DNA of 25,676 bases from Sphaeroforma sirkka (GCA_001586965.3 LUCW03000274.1:47501-73176); one strand, 5' to 3'. Numbered from the stretch's first letter, positions 1-14,385 are shown. Notes: generated from the sequence alone by a model not told the origin. Numbers and translations: made by a program.

Positions 1-553
1 GCATGCATGCATGCATGCACATACACACATTACTTACATTACGTTAAGCATGCATATATATAATCACACACATACATACATACATACGCTCATATAATCA
101 TATATATCCCCATATATATAATGTATTACATGCATAATTATATATACATTATATAATATGGATATAATACAGCCAATAATAATAATAATATACATATATA
201 TTATACAACATATATATTATATACATACATATTATATATTAATAATACATATTATATAATAATGGCACATTAATACATATTGCATAATAATATATGCATA
301 ATAATAATATATAATAGCATATATATGCATAATAATTATTATTATGTATACATATAATAATGTAATAATATATAATTATATGTATATATTAATAATATTA
401 ATACATATATATATACATATATGTATAATTGTATACATGTATGCACATATATAATATATATGTATACATGTATATATACATATGTATATTATATATAATA
501 TTATATATGCCATATAATATATATATATATATGTATAATATCATATTATATAT

Positions 554-589
<36 letters not shown>

Positions 590-642
590 GATGATATACA
601 TATATATGATATGTATATAATACCATAATATGTATATATATG

Positions 643-646
<4 letters not shown>
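1..646. repeat. AT-rich low-complexity DNA
   Basis: The first 18 bases are a (GCAT)n run. The rest is nearly all A and T, built of TA, ATA, ATT and ATGT steps with many small palindromes. Open frames here encode only Tyr/Ile/Met strings and are products of the repeat, not genes. Confidence 0.9.

Positions 647-739
<93 letters not shown>
647..739. repeat. (TA)n microsatellite, 93 bp
   Basis: Uninterrupted TA dinucleotides that end sharply at ordinary sequence of balanced composition (from 740). The true length may be compressed or expanded in assembly. Confidence 0.97.
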
Positions 740-741
<2 letters not shown>

Positions 742-2086
742 TATGCCAAACCTCTCCGCTGACGTCTGCTTACCTGAAAGTCCGAATTGCGTTGCCGTGG
801 ACACAGGGCGCGAGCTGTTTACACTTAGAGCGAATGCCAAACATGACGTATAACCTAATATAATTTACCACTCTGGTTATCTGTTTGATAGATTTGTCAG
901 TGACAACTCTGGGCTTTATTTGAATACATACACATACATGAACAAAATTTAATAGCGCATGATATATAATACGTTCATCGTTCAATATTGGCCGAAATTC
1001 AATTTTTGTTGTCGTTGACTTCATCAGATGCGGAAACGATAACTCTAGTAAACTACTTGTCGTTTATTCATTTCGTACAGTTAAATTATAGCACTATCGT
1101 CTGCTTGTTCCTTGAAGTCTATTTACGACGAGTGTTGCTTGTTACCAGCAGTAAACAATCCGTGATTCAGCGTTGAACCAATCCACGAGAAAAGCTATAA
1201 ATAAAATGATGCTCTTTTTATATTCGGCAGCTTTTTTTTGTTTTTTATTAAAATTAAAATAAACAAATGCATCATATTTTCATATCTGAAAAAGGTAGGA
1301 CAATATATTAAAATATTTATGTAGCACCCGTCTATTCAGTGTAAATAGCTAGTGGGTGTATTTACATAAATATATGTAGTCGAAATCCATTGTTGTAAGT
1401 AGTTTGTATACTTTTTCTGAGCGCGGAAGTTGCACTTCTATAAAGGTATGGTAGGTGCTATGCTGTTAACAGATCTATCTTTGCATTCACTCGTTTTAAC
1501 AGGTGGTGGGCGATAAAAACTGTTTCGTAGACGGCGTGTGATAGCGTCCTCGTGATGATTGTTAGCTATATTCTCATCCAGTTGTTCTACTCTTTATTGA
1601 GTGCTCCAGTTTTATTTATCAGCACTAGGTTTGGGATATATCATAAATCTTGATTACGAATTCATGCAGTGGCCTTCAATTTCAAACAATGAGATTTGTG
1701 CGTTCAATTTTATTGCTATGAACCTTGTTTTATGTTCGTGTGGTGTTGTGCGCCCCCACCTGCCAACATATCGCAGCCGAGCACAAGTACAGATTTGTGC
1801 TGTGTGATACTCTGGGCGGTTTCATGACGGGATAGTGGAACTTCCTTTGATATTCTTGCTAGGTATACAACACAGAATTTATGTACAATGATCACAGAAA
1901 ACGCTCCAAGGCTACCGGCTCAGAGGTCTGCTCATTGATGAGATAGCAACTATAGTTTAAATAGTACGCAATAATAATTCCCACAAAACATAGGTATTCT
2001 CTCTAAAGAGAGATGATCTGACAAAATTGTAGGCTATTTTCTACCCGTCCATGGTTCTAAGCCTAAGTTAAACACCCACTCTCCAG
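740..2086. other. No recognisable gene
   Basis: Sequence of ordinary composition. Open frames are short and show no family motif on either strand. TATA-like strings occur (for example near 1196 and 1440) but have no gene at a sensible distance. It may hold regulatory sequence for the gene starting at 2087. Confidence 0.5.
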
Positions 2087-2760
2087 ATGCGACCCTTGAC
2101 ATGTGCTGCACTCGTTCTGTTGTCGTACCATGGGGCTGATGGATTGTCCACCGAGTTGAACCAGTCGAAGACATATCAGAAAGAAATTCCTTGTCCTCCC
2201 TTAGCGAGACAAGCGGAACACGGGCCGAAAGTCAACCTGGATGGCTGTCTGTACAGTACAATCCTGCTTTCCCACGATGGCGAGGTCCTGAACGGGCACA
2301 AACATCACATGTGCGTGTGCCAGGAAGGTTTTAAATGTGTGGGATGTGCCGATACATGTACACTGAACGGTTTGTCTCTTTTCCACCCTGGAGAGGGCAT
2401 CAATTGCGTGCCGGTGGCGAGTCCGTCACCGAGCAATAAGAGCTTCTGGTATGTGTGGTCCTTTTGTCTTTGGGACTCAAATATAGCTAAACAAGTATGC
2501 ACTTGGTTGTAATTATTAACTTCTCAACGATAATTTATAGGGGAAGGACTTGGTCGCATATTACGGGGGATGCAACTATGGAAGCCGCAATCGCGGCCTG
2601 TTTCGCCGCTATCGTCTTCGCTGGCAAGAAAGCAGTGACCAAGTGGCATAAGGACCAGGAGGCTGATCCAATAGCTGAGTCCAAAGGTAAAGAGGCCGTA
2701 CCAGATGGAGCACCTAGAACAGAACCAGATGAACACACCGCTTTAGTTGTTCAAACGTAG
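2087..2760 (+). CDS. Secreted or single-pass membrane protein, cysteine-rich, two exons (unknown family)
   Basis: Exons 2087-2448 and 2541-2760 are joined across a 92-nt intron (GTATGT...TTATAG, split Trp codon), giving 193 residues. Residues 1-21 look like a signal peptide (RPLTCAALVLLSYHGADG). The ectodomain has eight cysteines at 36, 54, 76, 78, 84, 87, 91 and 107, with a CxC...CxxC cluster that could form four disulfides. A Pro/Ser stretch (110-117) leads to a short hydrophobic run, residues 134-148 (MEAAIAACFAAIVFA). This is followed by Lys-Lys and an acidic, hydrophilic tail of about 45 residues, so a type I membrane topology is plausible. The hydrophobic run is short for a membrane span, so a soluble protein is possible. 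I do not recognise the domain. The start is the first ATG and is directly followed by the signal-like segment. Function unknown; surface or extracellular location is inferred. Confidence 0.6.
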
Positions 2761-4483
2761 TTAGAGCTGGGTGTTATCATGGGGTATATTTACCTAGATA
2801 GCTGTATCTGACAAGCCCCGTCTCTTACAGGGTATTGGGTAGCTAGATTGTGTGTATGACTGGGGCTGTGCGGTCCAGCCATATACACAATCTTGTGCTC
2901 GCGATATTAGAGTACATCCCTCTCGTTGCTACTATGGAAATAAGCTTCAGCGTATAGATATCGAAATGAAGCTAATTTGGATGTATAATTTATTCGAGCA
3001 ACAAAAATGTTACAGTAGTATTTATTTCTATGATATGGAGGCTTGCTGCTTTGAACATTGCCTCTGTGAGTATGCTAATTACATCTATAGACACGGCTTG
3101 GTAGGTTTTGCTTGTGCATCGCCGTTGAATTTTTCTTTGAATTATGGCATCGGTCATACTCGGGACGACAAGACCGCACTTACTGACGTCGAAGACTATT
3201 TTCTAGGTACTTACAGTGATTGAAATTGGTTAAATGTGACCATATAGTAAGATTCTACGATATATGTGTCCTGCTGACCGCCGCTGCGGAATCTCCAAAA
3301 GGCCTCTTGAGTCTTGCTAAAACCTCTTCTCAGTTTTCAATTTTCAATTGCTCTTTTATATATCAAAATATCATCCCTCTCTGAAGACATCTCTCGGATT
3401 ATAAAAAATACACAGTATGTATATACTATACACCAAGAGACCTAAAAGACAGGAGAGGTATATATATAAAAATCCATTTACTTACTATATAAATATACTT
3501 GGCAGCAAGACCTAGTAGACATTGGCAGTCTAAATATGTATCTAAAAATATAGATATATCAGACTATGTACACATTGCCAAAAAAGGTATAATAGGCGGG
3601 CTACAAAAGCGCCCCAACTGCATATGTGAGCACAAGATAGTAAACGTATTTTTTTAGAATATTACATCATTGCCTCACAGGCTCTAAGAGAATACATATG
3701 TATAAAATAGATAAATAAATAATGTCGTGTCAACTCACAGTACTAGACTAGCTATACCTCAGCCACAGTGTGTGAGTGTGTGGTGTGTGTTGAATTGCTA
3801 GTAGCGTGGTCGCCTGCGCACGCCTATTAAAGGCTCTCGTTTGCACAAGTCCGTCCACACTTTGTCGCTCTCCACGAAAGAGCAACAACAACAGTAGTTG
3901 GGCTGGAACCGAAGCTGCAGAAACGCTCGTACGGTCCACACGAGAGTGAGTACAGGTCTTTATATCGTACATTTGGCCTGTTCTTTTTATAGTACGCGTG
4001 GGGTATACAACATGTGCCGACGTATTTTCTGGTAGTATCGCGTGTGTAAGATCGTAGCTAGAGCATCTGTGATGCGATCACTGCGTTAGGCATTGTTGGT
4101 AGCCAACAAGGTGCGATTCAATAAAACGGCGATGTATGCCCAACCTCTGCTCATTGCTCATTGCTCACTAGCCAATAATCTTAGTTCAGGTATATTCAAT
4201 ACAGCGAGAATCCACATAACTGCTTAATTTGAGTCTGTAGCATAGTCACTGCTTTTGGCGAGTGATCGCATGGCGTATCCTTTGATTAGCGCCCTTAATA
4301 CGCTGCCTGTTTCTCTGTATTCCTCTTTCTTTCGTGTTACCTTTCTTAATGATTCTAGTCGCGCCTGGCATCATCGCAGTGTGCACTTTCAATACACGCT
4401 ATCGTGTGAGTTACTTAGCTACAATTCAACTGTCGTGTGTGCAATAACATCGTGTGGTGAAGTCCATGCGGTTCACGGGATTA
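2761..4483. other. No confident gene
   Basis: An open frame of 123 codons at 2852-3223 (+) is Cys- and Tyr-rich. It has no signal peptide and no recognisable domain, and is near the length expected by chance. A possible exon ending at a GTGAGT donor near 3946 was seen but could not be joined to anything. Around 4136-4172 there is a short duplicated string (CTCATTG). I see nothing else to support. Confidence 0.4.
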
Positions 4484-4717
4484 CTACCCTGTGCATAATG
4501 TGGTGCAACGAGCTATCTGTACATCGTGTGTGCGTGTGGGCTCTTCTCTGTGTGTACTTGCACATTTCACTGCATTTATCGAACCTTTCGTGGAAACTGT
4601 CTACCCTGTGCATGATGTGGTGTGACGAGCTATATGTACATCGTGTGTGCGTGTAGGCTCTTCTCTGTGTGTACTTGCACATTCCACTGCATTTATCAAT
4701 CCTTTCGTTTAAACTGT
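4484..4717. repeat. 117-bp imperfect tandem duplication, two copies
   Basis: Copies 4484-4600 and 4601-4717 share long blocks (for example ACATCGTGTGTGCGTGT, CTCTTCTCTGTGTGTACTTG) with scattered substitutions. The period is a multiple of three, so both strands stay open through it, but no protein family is recognisable. Confidence 0.9.
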
Positions 4718-5142
4718 GGAGGCTCAAGGGACTTTTATCATGGAGTTTCGCGACTCTCAAAGAAGGAATGCAGATTGTAATCACCAATACCACATGAGTT
4801 TTTTACTTCCTTATAACACACACAAAATCTACGAAGATGCTTCACTCGAACTAAACTAAGAATTAAGGTTATAGCGTACTGATATTCGAGATCGGTGTGT
4901 TACAGTGAAGTGTTGTATTGTGCATTTGCTTCACTGCTTCACACTGGTTCCAACGCTGTAAGTACGATGTGTTGTGTACGCATATATTTAATGGTATTTC
5001 AGGCATCTGAATCCTAGAACGGTGACAAATACGTCATGTGACTTGATAGCCACAGAAAGTAGGCGGAGGCTTGATGGTCTGGATGTGTGAAAAATAACAG
5101 GCTTTCTTCGGAAGCACTTTAGCCACATGACTGACATAGTTG

Positions 5143-5150
5143 TATAAAAG
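5143..5150 (+). promoter_or_regulatory. TATA box of the LPMO gene
   Basis: TATAAAAG, a perfect consensus TATA element 160 bp before the LPMO start codon. It would place transcription start near 5175 with a 5' UTR of about 130 nt. A second TATAAA lies only 17 bp before the ATG (5293) and is too close to serve as promoter. Confidence 0.5.
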
Positions 5151-5309
5151 AGGCGGTAAACTTGCACGAGCAATCTCGCATACAAGTCTTCTGAGATTTT
5201 GGGATAATGAACCCTTTCCCAGCCCTCCAGACACTGAATATCCACGGTTCGGCTGACGCTTACAGAGCGTGATAAATACAGCTGCGCATAACGTATAAAT
5301 CGACTCAGC

Positions 5310-8300
5310 ATGCCATTCTTCGCTACGTCTGGATTCACTGTGAGCTCAGTCCTGATACTGTGTCTCCTATCCGTCTGCAACTGTATGTTGAGCGATGAAT
5401 ACAACACATCGTCCGCGCTTATAGTTGTGCGGACTTAAGTTGTGTCAATAGTACACGGCAGTTGGGCTGGATGATTGTCTCTTGGCATTATGGTGAACCA
5501 CTCGCTTACTTGCTTGTAGTATGAGATTCAGCCGCTTATATAGGATTTCTGGTAGTTTGATGAGATTTCTCGATTTCTACATCTTTCGTTTATTACAGTG
5601 TTAATGGAAGATTTGACATGAAAATATTATGGGCGCTTCAGCATATTGATGTGTACTTACACGATTCATATACATGATTGTCGGTAGTACGATGCACACG
5701 CACACACCTTCAATCCAGAAAATAAAACATTGCTATACTAAAATTTATTACATTACACGGTTGTGATGTGTTGCATTTTGTGTTGGCACAGTTGAAGTTT
5801 AAATTAACCTTTGTTGAAATACAAGTTGGAATTTACGGCGAGTGTGCACACACAGCTTGTTTATTCATGCAGGTCTACAATGGTAGGGCTGAATGCAAAT
5901 CCAGAGGACATCCTGTGTCAGTATTTTATAAATTGCCTGTCTGCAGACGGAACATGGCCTAGATCCTCGATGGCGCTATGGCGTTCTTCTGCAAATAGAT
6001 GCAATTACATTCTGACAGACTACTATGCCTTTTAAGTTGGAAAAGTGCTGTACTTGTCACACTACAGATGGGGTGAATGCCCACGGCTATCTGTCCAAGC
6101 CGCAAGCACGCAACGTTCCCAACAATGGAGATCGCCAGTCGTTATCTGCCGGCGGTCCCCATTCTGTGCTCTCGGGTGGAAAATACCGTCATGGTACGTA
6201 CAAATTCATACAGCGTTTAACTTTAAACCGGATCTGTGTACGTTTTGTATAGCTATTGTCTTGAAATTGTAAACTTGCTTTGAGAAGCGCGCCCTTTGCA
6301 GAGAATAGCTATCTCGAATGAGGTCTGAACTATGTATTCATTACGATCCGCAGGGTTGTGTGGTGATAAATGGAATGCGGACCAGAAATGGAATGTTCCT
6401 GGTCCCATCCAGGCTACCTACCAAGAAGGAGAGAGTATCGATCTGGAAGTAACGGTAACCGCTCATCACCTCGGCTGTAAGTGCCTTCCTGTCATAGTGG
6501 AAGATATGCTTGTGCACGCGCGTGTAGTATTTCTTTCCCATAGTGCCGCTCGCAGAGGCACTCATGTACGGGAAACAATGAAAGAGTTTATCTTCGCTCG
6601 TTGCTATATAGTAAGACAGAAACTTTATATAATATAACGAGATATTGATATGTGCATTTATCCCAGGAAGAAGAAGAGACGCTTCTCTCCCGCTATACCT
6701 TGTCTGTATCGCTACCATACTTCATACACGCGGCAAGTCTTATTCCCTCAGTCTCCTACACCATTATAACACAAGCACTCTCAAGCATACCTCACCCATC
6801 GACTACGGGTATATAGCAACTCAATTTCTTCGTATACCACTCTCCCATGTACAATACCACTGCAGGGTTCGACTTCCAAGTGTGTGACAAACCCCGTGTT
6901 GTTCATCGATTGTAAACTATATGGAGTGTGCATGCGGGAGCTATAGTTACTGACAACGCCTCGGGGTCTACAAGCTTGTGATAGCTTTCGATACATTAAT
7001 CGTAATTATATATCATATGTGACATAGGACTATGGCGCGTTGTTGGTTGATAGACCGAGGAAGTGGAATAGTGCACTACAATACCTGAGCTGCTTAAGTT
7101 TGATACTATCTGTTGAAAGTAGACATGCTATAGATTGCTGTTTGCTGTGGAATTTATGACTGAGCAAGCACTGTGCACCATAGCGACCCTCGACATGAAT
7201 TGTGCAGTTAAGGCTGTGCGTGTATACAATCGACCCTCTGAATCTGCGAATATATGGCAAATGTGGGGGAGATCAACCAAGTAGCGCCCACGTGCATGCT
7301 ACCGTGTGGGTACGGCAGCGCACAGTGCGCGTCTGATACTGACATGGACACACTCGACGCATTAAAAGCTTTGTGATAGCCCCGACATCACCGAAGAGTG
7401 TTTTCAGCGCAACAAACTCAAGAGAGTCACTTGTGATAATGACTGCGACCTATGGTGGAAGCCACTCTCTAAATCCGAGACGATGTCTCAGGTACGGTCG
7501 TACTTTTAATTCACTATAAATGATCAAGCACGGTAAACAACATGTGTGGTATTGTGTGATAGCCATTCCCGGATCTTTGCAACTCATGCACGTCGATATC
7601 GAACCTCTCCCATATAGCGTCGTGGTCTCCGTTTTTTCCAGGTCGCTAAGTCAAGCAATACAAAAAGAAGTATATCATATTTTCTCAACAATTGTTATTC
7701 AGCATAATAGCATGATCTCATTGTCACGCTGCAGTAGAAGGTGTAATTTAAAGAGACCGCTACTCAGTACACACACGTCAAGAGAACAACTCTAAACCGT
7801 AACTAGTAGAAGAGATGCATCACACATCATGATAACGTACTTGCATAATGGTAACATACGTCTCCTCATCCGCACTTGTGCCAGGTCGTTACCGCAAATG
7901 GCGGGTACTCGTACGACACGGTTCCGTCGGGAACTGTCATCTTCAAAGCCAGTTTCAAGCTACCCAGCTCTGTGGACTGCACCCACTGTATGTGTATAAG
8001 TCAGCATCTGATCTTTAAGTCAGGTTTAAACGAGCAGGGACATTATGAGGAGCTTCCTGAATCTCGCATCCTACAGCGAGTATTTAAGCTGGCGTATGCG
8101 AGCATGCACTTATTCAACTGCCTCATATATTCAATTATTTTGTTCCGGTGGTCGATGTTAATGTCAGGCATTTACTTTTCGCCCACACAATAGACGATCT
8201 TTGCAGTCTGTAAAACCTTTCGCGCGACAAACTAATAGTATCAGTGAGACCGCCAGTCTCCAAAGCGTCCAGTGCGTGAGTGGACACCATTGTGAATAGA

Positions 8301-9142
8301 GCCACGCAGACAAAGGGTGACTCCTTACATTTCAATTTTCTTCTGCAGGCGTATTAAGATGGCATTGGTTCACTGCCAATAGTTGCCCTGCAAAAAATCC
8401 GAGCAAGGTTTGTGTAATGCAATATGGGTGTATATGAGGCTTGCACCATCATCGATTAAAGAAATAACAATTGGTTTGCAAAATGTGTTATAGTCGCCAC
8501 GTGGATACCTCTTTTAAAAGTGCAGCTGGTATCGACCACATGTAAACAATGAACTCGCCTCATCGAATAGGACGAGTCGAAGATCTCCGAAGAATTCTGG
8601 AACTGTGCCGATATCCGCATTAACGCACGATCCGGCAGCACCCGCAACACTGAACCGTCCAAAGGCTTGGTAAGCAAACGGCTGTTGTTATCCTGTCGTG
8701 TTAGGCTGGTTTTGAGTGCGTATAGGCAACGGAAGTTCTGGCCACAGAAAATAGTCTGACAACTAACATTCACATGAATCTGACACGTCGCTAACATTAG
8801 TTGTCCATACTTTTTGCCGCGTGCGGTTCGTTCCAAAGTTCATGCCTTCAATCGACAATGATCGACAGTCCCACAGCCTAATCTATCATTTTCTTTACAA
8901 TTTAACAGTACCAAGTGCCTCTCACTCTGTCCGTCCTAACCACCTTCTCCGACACCTCTATTAGGCCAATACCCTTCGATCTCGCAAGGGCGAGAACCTC
9001 TTCCCAAAGGGATACAACAATTATTGCCCAAAGAGACCTCACGGCAAGCCTTCAGACTACACAGTCAACAAGCAGTGCTTTGCATCCGGTCGCAGTTCCT
9101 GTTCCTACTAATTGGGTCGGATTGATGTGGAGATTTTCATGA
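5310..9142 (+). CDS. Lytic polysaccharide monooxygenase (chitin-binding type-4 / AA15-like), nine exons, secreted
   Basis: Exons: 5310-5382, 6068-6193, 6354-6476, 6866-6911, 7380-7491, 7885-7987, 8349-8407, 8571-8669, 8909-9142. All junctions are GT-AG and in phase, giving 324 residues. LPMOs are copper enzymes that oxidatively cleave glycosidic bonds in crystalline chitin or cellulose outside the cell. Residues 1-29 form a signal peptide (core SSVLILCLLSVC, ending VNA), so His30 of HGYLSKPQARN becomes the N-terminal copper ligand. His105 in VTAHHLGWFDF is the second histidine of the brace. Other family marks are CGDKW (69-73), ITEECF (126-131), KLPSSVDCTHC (185-195), VLRWHWFTANSC (196-207) and EEFWNCADIRI (221-231), where F223 or W224 may be the axial residue. 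The domain ends near residue 231. The last exon adds a Ser/Thr-rich tail (about 248-324) with no recognisable carbohydrate-binding module; this exon is the least certain. Substrate cannot be read from sequence. Confidence 0.87.
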
Positions 9143-10881
9143 TGCCTCGATTGTACCTAGTGCATCTGGCAAACTTTGCACATCACCACACTCCTGGGGA
9201 CACCGCCTACCTGCTACAGCACAGACGTATTTTACTCTTGTGAACCCATTTGGGCGCAAAAGTGACTCTACTGATATGTACTTCACCCCTCTGTGTATTT
9301 GCGCGGCCATCTGCAATTCACTTTACACTGGCTGAAAGTGGAACAATGGAGATGACATGTAGCAAAGCGTTTGTGGCCTTAAATTCTCTCGCATTGTACC
9401 GCGCAATATAACTTACGCTGCTCATAAACATGTTGTGATATAACTCCTGATCGGATCGAGTCTGTGAACTGACTTTGATTACTGCAATAAAATGGTCTAA
9501 GATGATACTAGTTTTCCTAAATAGTCCTTCGAGTTCCTTTCAAACCCCTTCCTTAATGTTGCGTAGCTTTCTTGCTGCCAATCCACCTAAGCCAGTTATA
9601 GCATCGCCATTGTAATGTATAAAAGCATGCTTGTCTCTATATATAGCGTGTCATGTACATCCTTCTGTGCGGGAGCTGATCAACATTACATTGTGGCTTA
9701 CTTAAACTTAAACAGAATTTGCTAAAAACGGTTGTCAGAAGTTATTCCTTGATTGTTATAGCTTATCTTATTCATTAATAAACATACCTCGATGTAAGAA
9801 CACACAGTCTAGTGATTTCTAATTTGTATTATTTTTATTGCTAGTGTATGCAGAGAGAGACTAAATCTATGACATTTTTTTACCAATTTGTAGCTCGCAA
9901 CTAGTCATAAGAGAATCATATACGTGATATATCTCCATCCACACTGCTTGCTTGTGAACTCTCCTCTACTGCGTTGTTCGTGGTCTCACTCACAGCTCCA
10001 ACCTCACAGCTCCAACACAGTCTGTGCCATAGTTTTGAACTGTATATGTACAGAGGTATATTTCATGAAGTATATTGTGTCACATTCGATGGCCGCCCCA
10101 CAACCGCCCTAGTGGAATCCCAGTTCTTCTGCAACCATCCAGGCTGACGGTTGTAGCATGTCATTTTGGCCTAGCGTTCGATATCTGGCTACGCGGTCAC
10201 CCCGTTCCTTGCGCAGTTCAGACTAACCCGAATTTGGAACAACTCTCTATCATTCCTATTGGTTTGGACACCATCAAGAAGCGCGTGAACGAAATACTCG
10301 GAGATTAGATATCTAAACGTCACTCATGTAGATACTTAGCGCCCATTGACTTATCCGCATCGGACGCTAATCGGCCTTGCGCTCCTCATTTTCTACACTT
10401 CCTAGAGTGTAGGCGATGCACCCTCATGATCCTCTAGAAATAACTATCGCATTCTATTACGCTGTGTATGTCATGGGATGCATTGCAGCTCTCTAGTCGA
10501 CAGTATCGACCGCTCATCCCAAACTCAACATTGCCACGCATCAGTCAAGACAGTGCATCACCACCAAAGCCACGGGACCACTAGTCACTTTCTGCGGACA
10601 TACCAGCCTCACCAATACGATGATGGCAGACATCGTAAAGTAGGCGTCAATGACCACCAAGATAAAGGCAGAACACACAACTAATACCCAGACCATACGA
10701 TTCGACCCTTACCTGCGTGGAATTCGGTCTCCAACGGAAGGCCCACTCTGTGACTGTGTGGGTGTTTCTCTGCTACTACGACTTCTTTTGACTGGTACTC
10801 CCAACACTTAGTTTAACCGGTCAACTCTGTGTAGCCCAAGAACTAGAAATGGTTCGTGTATATGAACATACCCCTCAAGGA
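9143..10881. other. Region between convergent LPMO and MEKHLA genes; no confident gene
   Basis: It should contain the 3' UTRs of both flanking genes, which point towards each other. A TATAAAAG string at 9618-9625 (+) has no convincing gene behind it. An open frame ending at 10308 (+) finishes in IPIGLDTIKKRVNEILGD and looks protein-like. It has no recognised family, no clear start and no partner exon, so I do not call it. Confidence 0.4.
9486..9491 (+). promoter_or_regulatory. Possible polyadenylation signal of the LPMO gene
   Basis: AATAAA, 344 nt after the LPMO stop codon. It is the first canonical hexamer I see downstream, but the string is common by chance in AT-rich DNA. Confidence 0.3.
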
Positions 10882-13563
<2,682 letters not shown>

Positions 13564-13650
13564 CTGCCCGAGATACACATAATTATTACGAAATCAACGG
13601 TCGAGGTGGAAGTAGTGGAATGATCGTATGGCCGTATGGCGCACTTCCAT

Positions 13651-13694
13651 GTATTCGTCTTTATTTGGATGCGTATTCGCCTTTATTTGGATGT
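13651..13694. repeat. 22-bp tandem duplication
   Basis: Copies 13651-13672 and 13673-13694 read GTATTCGYCTTTATTTGGAT plus GC or GT. They differ at two positions. The repeat lies upstream of the MEKHLA coding exons, in the 5' region or first intron. Confidence 0.9.
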
Positions 13695-13865
13695 ACCTAT
13701 ATTGATGCGAATTATGACCGTTAAGAAATACTGATCTCGTATATACCCTCCTCAAAAAAGTACAAAGGCTATGTGAATACATGTCAAAGATGATATCATT
13801 CTCATAGCCTCCAGAATAATCAACATTCTATGTAGTTTATGTATAAACCCAAAAACTCTACTCAC

Positions 13866-13920
13866 CTACAATCGATTGTCTTATCGTAGCGACGTAGCCA
13901 CCTCTATGAAAATAGAACAT
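13866..13920 (-). other. Candidate first coding exon of the MEKHLA gene
   Basis: On the minus strand, ATG at 13920 opens 18 codons (MFYFHRGGYVATIRQSIV) and ends at a strong GTGAGT donor (13865) in phase 1. A phase-1 AG at 13539-13538 would join it to the MEKHLA reading frame with an intron of 328 nt. The alternative acceptor before 13563 is phase 2 and would not fit this donor. The exon sits just after the tRNA terminator, a sensible place for a gene start. Purely a gene-model guess. Confidence 0.22.
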
Positions 13921-13943
13921 ACGCGTAGCCGGTAAATCAATGC

Positions 13944-13959
13944 AAAAATAAAATAAAAA
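13944..13959 (-). terminator. RNA polymerase III terminator of tRNA-Tyr
   Basis: Directly after the tRNA 3' end the minus strand has three T runs (T5, T4, T5) separated by single A residues, typical of Pol III termination. Confidence 0.75.
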
Positions 13960-13960
13960 T

Positions 13961-14044
13961 TCTCCCCACCCGAAATCGAATCAGGGACCTACCGATTAAC
14001 GTAACCACTACAGTCGGTTGCTCTACCAACTGAGCTATAGAGAA
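13961..14044 (-). tRNA. tRNA-Tyr(GTA) with an 11-nt intron
   Basis: The minus strand folds as a full cloverleaf: acceptor TTCTCTA/TGGGGAG with A73, D-arm GCTC/GAGC with loop AGTTGGTA, anticodon stem ACCGA/TCGGT, variable loop AGGTC, T-arm CCTGA/TCGGG with loop TTCGATT. The anticodon is GTA, followed by G37 and an 11-nt intron (TGGTTACGTTA) at the canonical position between bases 37 and 38; mature length is 73 nt without CCA. The A box (TAGCTCAGTTGG) is good; the B box (GATTCGATTTC) is imperfect. The acceptor stem has three G-U pairs, including U1-G72 where eukaryotic tRNA-Tyr normally has C1-G72, so a decaying copy or a tRNA-derived repeat is possible. Confidence 0.85.
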
Positions 14045-14385
14045 GACGTTAATTTCTATTATAGTAAATTATTATAAGATGTTATTTTATTTTGCCTTTC
14101 TATTTTATTTTATATTTGAGTTATTTACGACTTTGCCCTCTAAATTTGTTTATGCTAGATTCTAGAGGGAGGGCTATGGATAAGATCCTTTGACCCTATC
14201 TATTAAAATCGAATACCCTCTGCGCTAGACTTGTCATTGAAAGGATATTTATACTGTGCAAGGTTTTTAGTAAACGACTAAGTCGTCATATCTGTACGAC
14301 TTTGATAGTCAGTATGCAGTAACTGTCCAGCAAGAAGCAGAAGATGGCCGAATCCATACTTTGATAACAGCTGGTATGAAGAAGT

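Noticed and set aside
4988..5407. 139-codon minus-strand frame
   Set aside because: It runs opposite the LPMO promoter, TATA box and signal-peptide exon, and has no recognisable motif.
5999..6070. Alternative LPMO start at 5999 with a hydrophobic stretch
   Set aside because: Its frame does not join the HGYL exon without an impossibly short intron. The exon at 5310-5382 gives a full signal peptide with matching phase.
8456..8836. 126-codon minus-strand frame
   Set aside because: Antisense to the LPMO exon with EEFWNCADIRI, which is convincing on the plus strand.
10115..10308. Possible terminal exon ending IPIGLDTIKKRVNEILGD
   Set aside because: Composition is protein-like, but no start, partner exon or family could be found, and the minus strand is also open over much of it.
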